Positions 57,513 through 64,000 of a DNA stretch of 64,000 nucleotides are shown piece after piece (the stretch's first letter is position 1; each line of letters opens with the position of its first letter). Location: assembly GCF_900116135.1 (NCBI RefSeq), contig NZ_FOZX01000003.1:62001-126000 (forward strand). Direction: 5' to 3'. The stretch is from Saccharopolyspora flava (GTDB lineage: Bacteria > Actinomycetota > Actinomycetes > Mycobacteriales > Pseudonocardiaceae). Both the position numbers and the translations under genes were made by a program. The notes under the pieces are model-generated. The model saw only the letters and a program-made list of their open reading frames with translations. It did no database searches and had not been told where the DNA came from.

Positions 57513-58699
57513 CGGGTGACCTCCTGGGGTCGGGGTTCGCGCGGCAGGCCGAGCACCCGCTCGGCGATGATGTTGCGCTGGATCTCGTTGGAGCCGCCGT
57601 AGATCGTGTCGGCGCGGGTGAACAGGAACAGCCGCTGCCCGCCGTCGAGGTCGTAGGGCGGACCCTGGGCCACGAGGCCGTCCGGACCGGACACGGCCAT
57701 CGCCAGCTCGCCGAGCTCGCGGTGCAGGGTCGACCACAGCAGCTTGACCACCGAGGACTCCGGGCCGGGCGGTCCGTCACCGCCGAGCAGCCGGAAGACG
57801 GTGCAGCGCAACGCCTCCAGGTCGGTCCAGGCGCGGGTGATGCGGTCGCGCAGCAGCGGGTCGTCGAGGGCGCCGCCGGCCCGGGCCCGCTCGGTGATCT
57901 CGGCGAGCTCGCGGCGGAAGACGACCTGCTGGTCGACGGTGCCGATGCCGCGCTCGAAGCCGAGCGTGCCCATCGCGACCTTCCAGCCCTGGCCGACCTC
58001 GCCGACGACGTTCCCGGCGGCGGTGCGGGCGTCGTCGAAGAACACCTCGTTGAACTCGGAGGTGCCGGTGAGCTGCATGATCGGCCGCACCCGGATGCCG
58101 GGCTGGTCCATCGGCACCAGGAAGTAGGACAACCCCTGGTGGCGGCTCTGAGCCGGGTCGGTGCGGGCGAGCACGAAGCACCAGTCGGCGACGTGGGCCA
58201 TCGACGTCCACACCTTCTGGCCGTTGAGCACCCACTCGTCGCCCTCCAGGCGCGCGGTGGTGGCCACGTTGGCCAGGTCGGAACCGGCCCCGGGCTCGGA
58301 GTAGCCCTGGCACCACAGCTCGCGGGCGCCGACGATCTCGGGCAGGAACCGCTTCTGCTGCTCGGGGCTGCCGAAGGCCATCAGGGTCGGGCCGAGGAGT
58401 TCCTCGCCGATGTGGCCGACCCGCACCGGCGCCTCGGAGCGGGCGTACTCCTCGTGGAAGATGATCTGCTGCCCGACGCTCGCCTCGCGCCCGCCGAACT
58501 CCCTCGGCCATCCCAGGCAGGTCCAGCCGTGCTCGGCCAGCAGCCGGTCCCAGGCCAGCCGCACGTCGAACCCCTCGTGCTCGCGACCGGGCCCGCCGAG
58601 CCCCCGGGCTTCGGCGAACTCGCCGGTCAGGTGCTCGGTCAGCCACTGCCGCACCTCGCGGCGGAAGGCCGCTTCCTCGGCGCTGTCGGTGAGGTCCAC
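57509..58699 (-). CDS. fadE30: HIP-CoA dehydrogenase FadE30
   Basis: 396-residue acyl-CoA dehydrogenase that desaturates the propionyl side chain of HIP-CoA. It shows GLGGPGREHEGFD, GWPREFGGREASVGQQIIFHEEYARSEAP, CQGYSEPGAGSDLANVATTA, NGQKVWTSMAHVADWCF, FNEVFFDDARTAAGNVVG and TRADTIYGGSNEIQRNIIAERVLGLPRE. Agreement with remembered Mtb FadE30 (Rv3560c) is strong. GTG 58699 has AGGAGG 5 bp upstream. A KstR2 site lies 38 bp upstream, shared with the divergent echA13-like operon. Confidence 0.92.
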   Translation of the reverse strand: MDLTDSAEEAAFRREVRQWLTEHLTGEFAEARGLGGPGREHEGFDVRLAWDRLLAEHGWTCLGWPREFGGREASVGQQIIFHEEYARSEAPVRVGHIGEELLGPTLMAFGSPEQQKRFLPEIVGARELWCQGYSEPGAGSDLANVATTARLEGDEWVLNGQKVWTSMAHVADWCFVLARTDPAQSRHQGLSYFLVPMDQPGIRVRPIMQLTGTSEFNEVFFDDARTAAGNVVGEVGQGWKVAMGTLGFERGIGTVDQQVVFRRELAEITERARAGGALDDPLLRDRITRAWTDLEALRCTVFRLLGGDGPPGPESSVVKLLWSTLHRELGELAMAVSGPDGLVAQGPPYDLDGGQRLFLFTRADTIYGGSNEIQRNIIAERVLGLPREPRPQEVTR

Positions 58700-58736
58700 A
58701 ACCGCCTCCTCGGCGTCGTTCCCGCCTCGGCACTCT

Positions 58737-58750
58737 ACCAAGCACTTGCT
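58737..58750. promoter_or_regulatory. KstR2-type operator (acCAAGcaCTTGcT)
   Basis: Matches the KstR2 pattern AnCAAGnnCTTGnT in every fixed position. It lies in the divergent region between fadE30 (start 58699) and the echA13-like gene (start 58804). Confidence 0.85.
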
Positions 58751-58803
58751 TGTTCGGCTAACCTCGACGTGCCGCAATCGCAAGGCCGAGCTAGGAGCGC
58801 CCG

Positions 58804-59658
58804 ATGGCAGCAGACAAAGCGGTCGTCCACTACGAGGTCCGCGACCAGGTCGCCGTGGTGACGATGAACCGGCCCGACTACCGCAACGCGCAGAACTCGG
58901 TGATGACCTACGCCCTCGACGACGCGTTCTACCGCGCCTGCGAGGACGACCGGGTCAAGGTCATCGTGCTGGCGGGCGAGGGCAAGCACTTCTCCGCCGG
59001 GCACGACATCGGCTCCCCCGAGCGCGACATCGACGTCAGCTACCCGCGCCGGGCCGGCCTGTGGTGGGACCACACGACGCACTCCGGCGGCGAGTCCCGC
59101 TTCGCCCGCGAGCAGGAGGTCTACCTGGGCATGTGCCGCCGCTGGCGGGAGATGCCCAAACCCGCGATCGCCTCGGTGCAGGGCGCCTGCGTCGCGGGCG
59201 GGCTGATGCTGGCGTGGGTGTGCGACCTGATCGTGGCCAGCGAGGACGCGTTCTTCGCCGACCCGGTGGTCAAGATGGGCATCCCCGGCGTGGAGTACTT
59301 CGCGCACCCGTGGGTGCTCGGGCCGCGCATCGCCAAGGAGTTCCTGTTCACCGGCAGGCGGATGAGCGCGCAGCGGGCCTACGAGATCGGCATGGTCAAC
59401 GACGTCGTCCCGCGCGACGAGCTCGCCGACGCCACCATGCGGCTGGCCGGCGACATCGCCGGGATGCCGTCCTTCGGGCTGTCGCTGACCAAGAAGGCCG
59501 TCAACCAGGCCGAGGACCTGATGGGCATGCAGAACGGGATGGACTCGGTGTTCGGCCTGCACCACTTCGCCCACGCGCACAACGCCGAGGTCGGCAAGGA
59601 CTCCCTGGCCGGCATGGACGCGCGCAGCATGAAGAAGTCCAACGAGGAGCGTGGCTGA
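58804..59658 (+). CDS. Enoyl-CoA hydratase family protein, EchA13-like
   Basis: 284-residue crotonase. It shows VTMNRPDYRNAQN, GKHFSAGHDIG (oxyanion hole 1), QGACVAGGLMLAWVCDLIVA (oxyanion hole 2), DPVVKMGIPGVEYFAHPW and FTGRRMSAQRAYEIG. A 30-residue insertion (residues 75-105, DISYPRRAGLWWDHTTHSGG-like) follows the first loop. Order with the next two genes equals Mtb Rv1935c-Rv1934c-Rv1933c (echA13-fadE17-fadE18). Here they are under a KstR2 site, supporting a role in beta-oxidation of the last C/D-ring products. Spacing to the next gene is 3 bp. Confidence 0.82.
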   Translation: MAADKAVVHYEVRDQVAVVTMNRPDYRNAQNSVMTYALDDAFYRACEDDRVKVIVLAGEGKHFSAGHDIGSPERDIDVSYPRRAGLWWDHTTHSGGESRFAREQEVYLGMCRRWREMPKPAIASVQGACVAGGLMLAWVCDLIVASEDAFFADPVVKMGIPGVEYFAHPWVLGPRIAKEFLFTGRRMSAQRAYEIGMVNDVVPRDELADATMRLAGDIAGMPSFGLSLTKKAVNQAEDLMGMQNGMDSVFGLHHFAHAHNAEVGKDSLAGMDARSMKKSNEERG

Positions 59659-59661
59659 GCC

Positions 59662-60777
59662 GTGGACCTGGAGCTCTCCGAGGACGACCTGGCCTTCCGC
59701 GACGAGGTGCGGGAGTGGCTGCGCGAGCACGTGCCCGCCGAGCCGCTGCCCTCGCTGGAGACCGCCGAGGGGTTCGCCGCCCACCGCGAGTGGGAGAAGC
59801 TGCTGCACTCGGCGGGGTTGTCGGTGGTGTCGTGGCCGCGCGAGTTCGGCGGCCGAGGGGCGTCGCTGCTGCAGTGGGTGCTCTTCGAGGAGGAGTACTA
59901 CGCCGCCGGGGCGCCCGGCCGGGTCAGCCAGAACGGCATCTTCCTGCTCGCGCCCACGCTGTTCGAGCACGGCACCGACGAGCAGAAGCAGCGCTACCTG
60001 CCGAGGATGGCCGCCGCCGAGGACATCTGGGCGCAGGCCTGGTCCGAGCCCGAGGCGGGCAGCGACCTGGCGGGCCTGCGCTCGACCGCGCGGCGCGTCG
60101 ACGGCGGCTGGCTGCTCAGCGGCAACAAGACCTGGAGCTCGCGGGCGGCGTTCGCCGACATCGCCTTCGGCCTGTTCCGCAGCGACCCCGACGCGCCCCG
60201 GCACAAGGGGCTGACCTACTTCCTGTTCCCGCTGGACGCGCCCGGGGTGACGGTGCGGCCGATCCAGCGCATCGACGGCAAACCGGCCTTCGCCGAGCTG
60301 TTCCTGGACGAGGTCTTCGTGCCCGACGCCGACGTGCTCGGCGGGGTCGGCGACGGCTGGCGGGTCGCGATGAGCACCGCGAGCAACGAACGCGGCCTGA
60401 CCCTGCGCAGCCCGGGACGGTTCCTGGCCACCGCGCAGCGGCTCACCGAGGTGCCCGGCGCGCTCGACGACGACCGGGTGGTCGACGCGTGGATCTCCGC
60501 GCAGGCCTACCGGCTCGCGACGTTCGAGACCGTCACCAAGGTGCTCGACGGCGCCGGGCTGGGCGCCGAAGCAAGCCTGAACAAGATCTTCTGGTCCGAA
60601 CTGGACACCGCGATGCACGAAACCGCCTGGGACCTGCTGGGTCCCGAGGCGGAGTCGAGCTCGTGGGTGGAGGGATACCTGTTCTCGCTGGCCGGGCCGA
60701 TCTACGCCGGCACCAACGAGATCCAGCGCAACATCGCCGCCGAGCGGGTGCTCGGCCTGCCGAGGGGGTCGCGATGA
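59662..60777 (+). CDS. Acyl-CoA dehydrogenase, FadE17-like alpha-type subunit
   Basis: 371-residue acyl-CoA dehydrogenase with full-length flavin-binding features: SWPREFGGRGASLLQWVLFEEEYY, QAWSEPEAGSDLAGLRSTA, SGNKTWSSRAAFADIAFG, PIQRIDGKPAFAELFLDEVFVP and AGTNEIQRNIAAERVLGLPR. It is paired with the next gene by an ATGA overlap, which is how heterotetrameric steroid dehydrogenases are encoded; FadE17-FadE18 form such a complex in Mtb. GTG 59662 is the start. Substrate probably a HIP-derived CoA ester. Confidence 0.82.
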   Translation: MDLELSEDDLAFRDEVREWLREHVPAEPLPSLETAEGFAAHREWEKLLHSAGLSVVSWPREFGGRGASLLQWVLFEEEYYAAGAPGRVSQNGIFLLAPTLFEHGTDEQKQRYLPRMAAAEDIWAQAWSEPEAGSDLAGLRSTARRVDGGWLLSGNKTWSSRAAFADIAFGLFRSDPDAPRHKGLTYFLFPLDAPGVTVRPIQRIDGKPAFAELFLDEVFVPDADVLGGVGDGWRVAMSTASNERGLTLRSPGRFLATAQRLTEVPGALDDDRVVDAWISAQAYRLATFETVTKVLDGAGLGAEASLNKIFWSELDTAMHETAWDLLGPEAESSSWVEGYLFSLAGPIYAGTNEIQRNIAAERVLGLPRGSR

Positions 60778-61748
60778 GGTTCGTGCTCGAACCCGAGCAG
60801 CAGGACATGGCCGACACCTTGCGCTCGGTGTTCACCACCGCCGACGTGCCGGGCATCGCCCGCGCGTGGGCCGACGGGGACGCCGAGGGCTGGCGGAAGC
60901 TGTGGCAGAGCCTGGCCGAGCTCGGGGTCACCGGTGTGACGCTGCCCGAGGAGCGCGGCGGACTCGGGCTCGGCCCGGTGGAACTGACCCTCTGCCTGCA
61001 GGAATGCGGGTACGCGGGACTGCCGGGACCGGTGATCGAGTCACTGGCGCTGCTGCCCGCGCTGGTGCCGGACCTGGCGGCCGACGCCGCCGTGCGCACG
61101 GCCGTGGTGGCACCGCACGTGCCGTGGGCGCTGGACGCCGACCTGGCCGACGAGGTCTACGCGTGCGGGCCCGGGTCTACGCGGAAGCTGTCCGGGATCT
61201 CGGTGCGGCGCAGGGAATCCTTCGATCCGGCGCGGCGGTTGTTCGAGGTCTCCTCGACCGGCGGCGAGGAGGTCGCCGGAGCGGACTTCGAGCGCGCCTT
61301 CGACCTGGCGGTGCTGGGCTGCGCGGCGTACCTGCTCGGGCTCGGCCACCGGATGCTGGACCTGGCCACCGAGCACGTCACGCAGCGGCAGCAGTTCGGG
61401 AAACCGGTCGGCGAGTTCCAGGCGGTCAAGCACCACCTGGCCAACGCCCTGCTCAAGCTGGAGTTCGCCCGCCCCCTCATCCGCGGCGCGGCCCTCTCGG
61501 CCGGAGGCCCGCACGGCGGCCGGGACGCCTCCGCGGCCAAGCTCGCCGCCGCCGACGCGGCCCACCTCACGGCCCGCACGGCCCTGCAGGTCCACGGCGC
61601 CATCGGCTACACCGCCGAGCACGACCTCCACCGCCACCTCACCAAGACCGCGGCCCTCCGCCAGTCCTGGGGCACCCCCACCTGGCACCGCCGCCGCATC
61701 GCAACGTCCCTGGCCACCGACCCGAAAACACCCGTAGGCACCCCCTGA
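60774..61748 (+). CDS. Acyl-CoA dehydrogenase, FadE18-like beta-type subunit
   Basis: 324-residue short acyl-CoA dehydrogenase. It shows TLPEERGGLGLGPVELTLCLQECG, a reduced middle domain, RQQFGKPVGEFQAVKHHLANAL and VHGAIGYTAEHDLHRHLTKTA. The missing flavin-contact SEPGAGSD motif fits a partner subunit that lends residues to the FadE17-like chain. ATG 60774 overlaps the stop of the preceding gene. Followed by family C repeat 61765-61832, which ends the unit. Confidence 0.8.
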   Translation: MRFVLEPEQQDMADTLRSVFTTADVPGIARAWADGDAEGWRKLWQSLAELGVTGVTLPEERGGLGLGPVELTLCLQECGYAGLPGPVIESLALLPALVPDLAADAAVRTAVVAPHVPWALDADLADEVYACGPGSTRKLSGISVRRRESFDPARRLFEVSSTGGEEVAGADFERAFDLAVLGCAAYLLGLGHRMLDLATEHVTQRQQFGKPVGEFQAVKHHLANALLKLEFARPLIRGAALSAGGPHGGRDASAAKLAAADAAHLTARTALQVHGAIGYTAEHDLHRHLTKTAALRQSWGTPTWHRRRIATSLATDPKTPVGTP

Positions 61749-61764
61749 ACGGGTGTCCGCCAGT

Positions 61765-61832
61765 CGAAAACCCCGGTTTTCACGCGACGAATGCTGCGGT
61801 TTTCGACACGACGAATGTTGCGGTTTTTCGAC
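61765..61832. repeat. 24-bp-periodic repeat, family C copy 2
   Basis: Same layout as 28554-28620: a GAAAACCCCGGTTTTC unit, then two 24-bp units (GACGAATGCTGCGGTTTTCG and GACGAATGTTGCGGTTTTTC) that have diverged in the middle. The divergence breaks the long hairpin seen in copy 1. It lies between two rightward acyl-CoA dehydrogenase genes (stop 61748, start 61861). Confidence 0.75.
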
Positions 61833-61860
61833 CGGAGTGACTCGGACGTGGGAGGTTGTT

Positions 61861-62928
61861 GTGCGGTTTGCGTTCAGCGAGGAGCAGGAGGAGCTGCGAG
61901 GCGTCGTGCGGCGGCTGCTGGAGCGGCGGGGCGGGCCCGTGGTGGGTGAGCCGGAGGAGGTCGCCGAGGGGTTCGACCGGGAGGTGTGGTCCCAGCTGGC
62001 CGAGCAGGTGGGGGCGCATTCCCTGGGGATTCCCGAGGAGTTCGGCGGTGGTGGGTTCAGCCTGCTGGAGACGTTGATCGTGGTGGAGGAGCTGGGGCGG
62101 CGGCTGTCCGACATCCCGTTCCTGAGCAGTGCCGTGCTCGCCGCCGAGGCGCTGCTGGCCACCGGGAACGCCGAGGCGTGCGAGAGGCTTCTGCCGGGCA
62201 TCGCGAGCGGGGAGACGATCGCGGCGCTGGCCTGGGCCGAGCCCGGAACCGGCTGGCGGACGGATGGTTTCAGCACCACGGCGACCGACGACGGAGGGCT
62301 CACCGGGCGCAAGGCGCACGTGCTCGACGGGGCGCAGGCCGACGTGCTGCTGGTCCTGGCCACCCGCGACGGCGAGCCGGTGCTGTTCGAGACCGACGCG
62401 GCCGCCGCGGTCGCCACCACTCCCCTGGACCTGACCCGCCGGATGGCCGAGGTCCACCTCGACGGCACGCCCGCGCGCCCGGTGGGAGCGCTGCCGGTGC
62501 AGCGGCTGGTCGACGTCGCGGCCGCGGCCGTGGCGGCGGAGTCGGTGGGCGCGGCGCAGCGCTGGCTGCACGAGACCGTCGAGTACACCAAGATGCGCAC
62601 CCAGTTCGGCCGTCCGATCGGCTCGTTCCAGGCGCTCAAGCACCGGCTGGCCGACTGCTACGTCGCCGTGGAATCGGCCCGCTCGCTGTCCTACGCGGCG
62701 TCCTGGGCGGTCGCGACCCACGACGAGCGGGCGAGCGAACTGGCGGCGATGGCGAAATCGGCCTGCACCGAGGCGCACTACGCGATCGCCGCCGAAGGGG
62801 TGCAGCTGCACGGCGGCATCGGCATCACCTGGGAGCACGAGGCGCACCTGCAGCTCAAGCGCGCCCACGCCGCGACCCAGCTGTTCGGCACCCCGAGCGC
62901 CCACCGCGCGACCCTGCTGCACGCGTGA
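61861..62928 (+). CDS. Acyl-CoA dehydrogenase, partner-type subunit
   Basis: 355-residue acyl-CoA dehydrogenase. It shows FAFSEEQEELRGVVRRLLE, LGIPEEFGGGGFSLLETLIVVEELGRRL, ALAWAEPGTGW in place of the SEPGAGSD motif, TKMRTQFGRPIGSFQALKHRLADC and LHGGIGITWEHEAHLQLKRAH. It resembles the FadE27/FadE32 type of non-catalytic or partner subunits; which one cannot be settled. GTG 61861 with GGGAGG 5 bp upstream is the start; the open frame upstream passes through the repeat and is not coding. Confidence 0.8.
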   Translation: MRFAFSEEQEELRGVVRRLLERRGGPVVGEPEEVAEGFDREVWSQLAEQVGAHSLGIPEEFGGGGFSLLETLIVVEELGRRLSDIPFLSSAVLAAEALLATGNAEACERLLPGIASGETIAALAWAEPGTGWRTDGFSTTATDDGGLTGRKAHVLDGAQADVLLVLATRDGEPVLFETDAAAAVATTPLDLTRRMAEVHLDGTPARPVGALPVQRLVDVAAAAVAAESVGAAQRWLHETVEYTKMRTQFGRPIGSFQALKHRLADCYVAVESARSLSYAASWAVATHDERASELAAMAKSACTEAHYAIAAEGVQLHGGIGITWEHEAHLQLKRAHAATQLFGTPSAHRATLLHA

Positions 62929-62930
62929 AA

Positions 62931-62967
62931 GAGCGGCTGCTCCACCGGGGAGGCGGAGCAGCCGCTC
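62931..62967. terminator. Bidirectional terminator hairpin
   Basis: Perfect 13-bp stem (62931-62943 with 62955-62967) and 11-nt loop between convergent stops at 62928 and 62978. Confidence 0.75.
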
Positions 62968-62977
62968 GTGGTGGTTC

Positions 62978-63409
62978 CTAGGCGAGCCGGACGACCGCCC
63001 TGGCCTTGGCCAGGACCTCGACGCCACCAGAGGTGGCCGACAGCTCCACCACCGCGCGGTTGTCGTCGAGCTTCTCGGTCACCCGGCCGGCGACCTCCAC
63101 CTCGACGCCGGTGTCGTCGTCCGGCACGACGACGGGCTTGGCGAAGCGCACGCCGTACTCCTCGACCGCGCCCGGGTCGCCCACCCAGTCGGTGACCAGC
63201 CGGGCCGCCTCGGCCATCGTGAGCATGCCGTGCGCGATCACGTCCGGCAGTCCCGCGGACTTCGCGATCCGCTCGTTCCAGTGGATGGTGTTGAAATCGC
63301 CCGAGGCACCGCAGTAGCGCACCAGCGTCAACCGCTGGACGGGATAGCGCTCGGACGGGATCTCGGTGCCGACCTCGACCTGGTCGAACGCCACGCTCGC
63401 GGCCATCAT
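62978..63409 (-). CDS. MaoC-like (R)-hydratase subunit, HadB-like
   Basis: 143-residue hotdog protein with the hydratase-2 motif YCGASGDFNTIHWNERIA (Asp/His pair about residues 38-44) and IAHGMLTMAEAARLVTDWVGDPGAV. It resembles Mtb HadB (Rv0636), the catalytic subunit of the mycolate dehydratases, but here it is in the KstR2 region. ATG 63409 overlaps the HadA-like stop by 4 bp, indicating a heterodimer. Probably hydrates or dehydrates a CoA thioester late in C/D-ring beta-oxidation. A fatty-acid-synthesis role cannot be excluded. Confidence 0.82.
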   Translation of the reverse strand: MMAASVAFDQVEVGTEIPSERYPVQRLTLVRYCGASGDFNTIHWNERIAKSAGLPDVIAHGMLTMAEAARLVTDWVGDPGAVEEYGVRFAKPVVVPDDDTGVEVEVAGRVTEKLDDNRAVVELSATSGGVEVLAKARAVVRLA

Positions 63410-63867
63410 CGCCCTCCTTCCGCGGTTCCCCGCGAGATGATCGTGTTGACCGCGGTCCCGACCAGGTCGCCGTCGACGTCGACGATCTCGGTCTCGATGC
63501 GCACCAGCTCGTTCTTGCCCGCGTCGCGGATCTCCACGATCCGGCCCCGGGTGCTGAGCACGTCCCCGGCGCGAATCGGCCTGCGGTAGCTGAACTTCTG
63601 CTCGCCGTGCACCACCATCCGGTAGTTCAGGCCGAAGTCCGGCCGCAGGATCGGGTTCTTCTCCGACGCCGCACCGGTCGCCACGATCCCGAAGGTCGGC
63701 GGCGCGATCACGTCCGGGTGCCCGAGCGCGCGTGCCGCCGCCGGGTCGCGGTAGGCCGGGTTGGGGTCACCGATCGCGTCGGCGAACTCCCGGATCTTGC
63801 CGCGGCTGACCTCGTAGGCCTCGTCCGAGGTGAACTCGAAACCGATGTAGTCCCTGTTGATCGACAC
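63406..63867 (-). CDS. MaoC-like N-terminal subunit, HadA-like
   Basis: 153-residue hotdog protein of the MaoC_dehydrat_N type. It shows YEVSRGKIREFADAIGDPNPAYRD, IAPPTFGIVATGAASE, VVHGEQKFSYRRPIRAGDVLSTRGRI and an FxxxR-like pattern without the Asp/His catalytic pair, typical of the stabilising HadA/HadC subunit. GTG 63867 lies 7 bp after the thiolase stop. It pairs with the HadB-like gene. Confidence 0.8.
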   Translation of the reverse strand: MSINRDYIGFEFTSDEAYEVSRGKIREFADAIGDPNPAYRDPAAARALGHPDVIAPPTFGIVATGAASEKNPILRPDFGLNYRMVVHGEQKFSYRRPIRAGDVLSTRGRIVEIRDAGKNELVRIETEIVDVDGDLVGTAVNTIISRGTAEGGR

Positions 63868-63873
63868 GTCGCC

Positions 63874-64000
63874 TCACAGTCGTTCGATGATGGTGACGTT
63901 GGCGGTGCCGCCGCCCTCGCACATGGTTTGGAGGCCGTAGCGGCCGCCGGTGCGTTCGAGCTCGTGGAGCATGGTGGTCATCAGCTTCGCGCCGGTGGCG
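63874..64000 (-). CDS. Thiolase (acetyl-CoA acetyltransferase), C-terminal end only
   Basis: 42 codons are visible; the rest lies beyond the right edge. They read ATGAKLMTTMLHELERTGG, RYGLQTMCEGGGTANVTIIERL, with the second catalytic cysteine in MCEGGG, diagnostic for thiolases. It precedes HadA/HadB-like genes by 7 bp, forming a thiolase-hydratase operon. FadA6, the thiolase of the KstR2 regulon, is the natural candidate, but too little sequence is present to assign it. Confidence 0.8.
   Translation of the reverse strand, partial: ATGAKLMTTMLHELERTGGRYGLQTMCEGGGTANVTIIERL

Noticed and set aside
58410-61748. Open frame of about 1,100 codons on the plus strand ending in the FadE18-like sequence
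   Set aside because: Only the last 324 codons from ATG 60774 are protein-like; the rest overlaps fadE30, echA13-like and fadE17-like genes in wrong frames.
61753-61860. In-frame upstream extension of the acyl-CoA dehydrogenase gene
   Set aside because: The extension (containing ECCGFRHDECCGF) is a translation of the family C repeat; GTG 61861 has a good ribosome site.

Overview
This 64 kb window is very G+C-rich actinobacterial DNA: GTG starts are common, genes overlap by ATGA or GTGA, and long open frames appear on the wrong strand. It carries a nearly continuous sterol (cholesterol/phytosterol) catabolic island. The gene content and the absence of mycobacterial features suggest a Pseudonocardiaceae-type organism such as Saccharopolyspora or Amycolatopsis. 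That placement is an inference. All family assignments come from reading translated sequences and from remembered Mycobacterium tuberculosis (Mtb), Rhodococcus and KSI families; no database search was run.

Layout. (1) 1-10.1 kb: a locus resembling Mtb Rv0760c-Rv0771. A truncated hydroxysteroid-type SDR diverges from a CYP123-SDR-CYP51-ferredoxin operon. A convergent aldehyde dehydrogenase-SDR-6PGDH-like-CMD-LLM operon follows. (2) 10.2-17.6 kb: thioesterase, kshB, kstD, echA19, an unknown protein and fadD19. (3) 17.8-28.5 kb: a nitronate monooxygenase-type flavoprotein, two acyl-CoA synthetases, an F420/LLM enzyme, and a divergent tandem-DUF35-ltp4-ltp3-LLM-SnoaL operon for side-chain work. 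(4) 28.7-37.8 kb: cyp125, fadA5 and the complete hsaE-G-F-A-D-C-B operon for A/B-ring degradation. (5) 37.9-44.9 kb: ltp2-chsH1-chsH2-chsE2-chsE1 (the igr operon without cyp125) and fadE34/chsE3. (6) 45-49.5 kb: a methyltransferase, an alpha/alpha-toroid protein, a second methyltransferase and a GT4 glycosyltransferase lying between fadE34 and kstR. (7) 49.5-64 kb: the C/D-ring (HIP) module under KstR2: SDRs, echA20, ipdA, ipdB, ipdC, kstR2, ipdF, fadE30, an echA13-fadE17-fadE18-like operon, another acyl-CoA dehydrogenase, and a thiolase-HadA/HadB-like operon cut by the right edge.

Regulation is readable. Sixteen 14-bp sites of the form nnnAACnnGTTnnn (KstR-type) lie in intergenic promoters between 0.7 and 48.8 kb. 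Two sites of KstR2 type (CAAGnnCTTG-like) lie upstream of echA20 and between fadE30 and echA13. The two regulons therefore occupy adjacent halves, with kstR at the boundary.

The least explained features are four families of short palindromic or 24-bp-periodic repeats found between operons, and the glycosyltransferase/methyltransferase/toroid island that carries its own KstR sites. No tRNA, rRNA, CRISPR array, transposase or integrase was seen. kshA, 3-beta-HSD, fadD3 and mce4 genes are not in the window.
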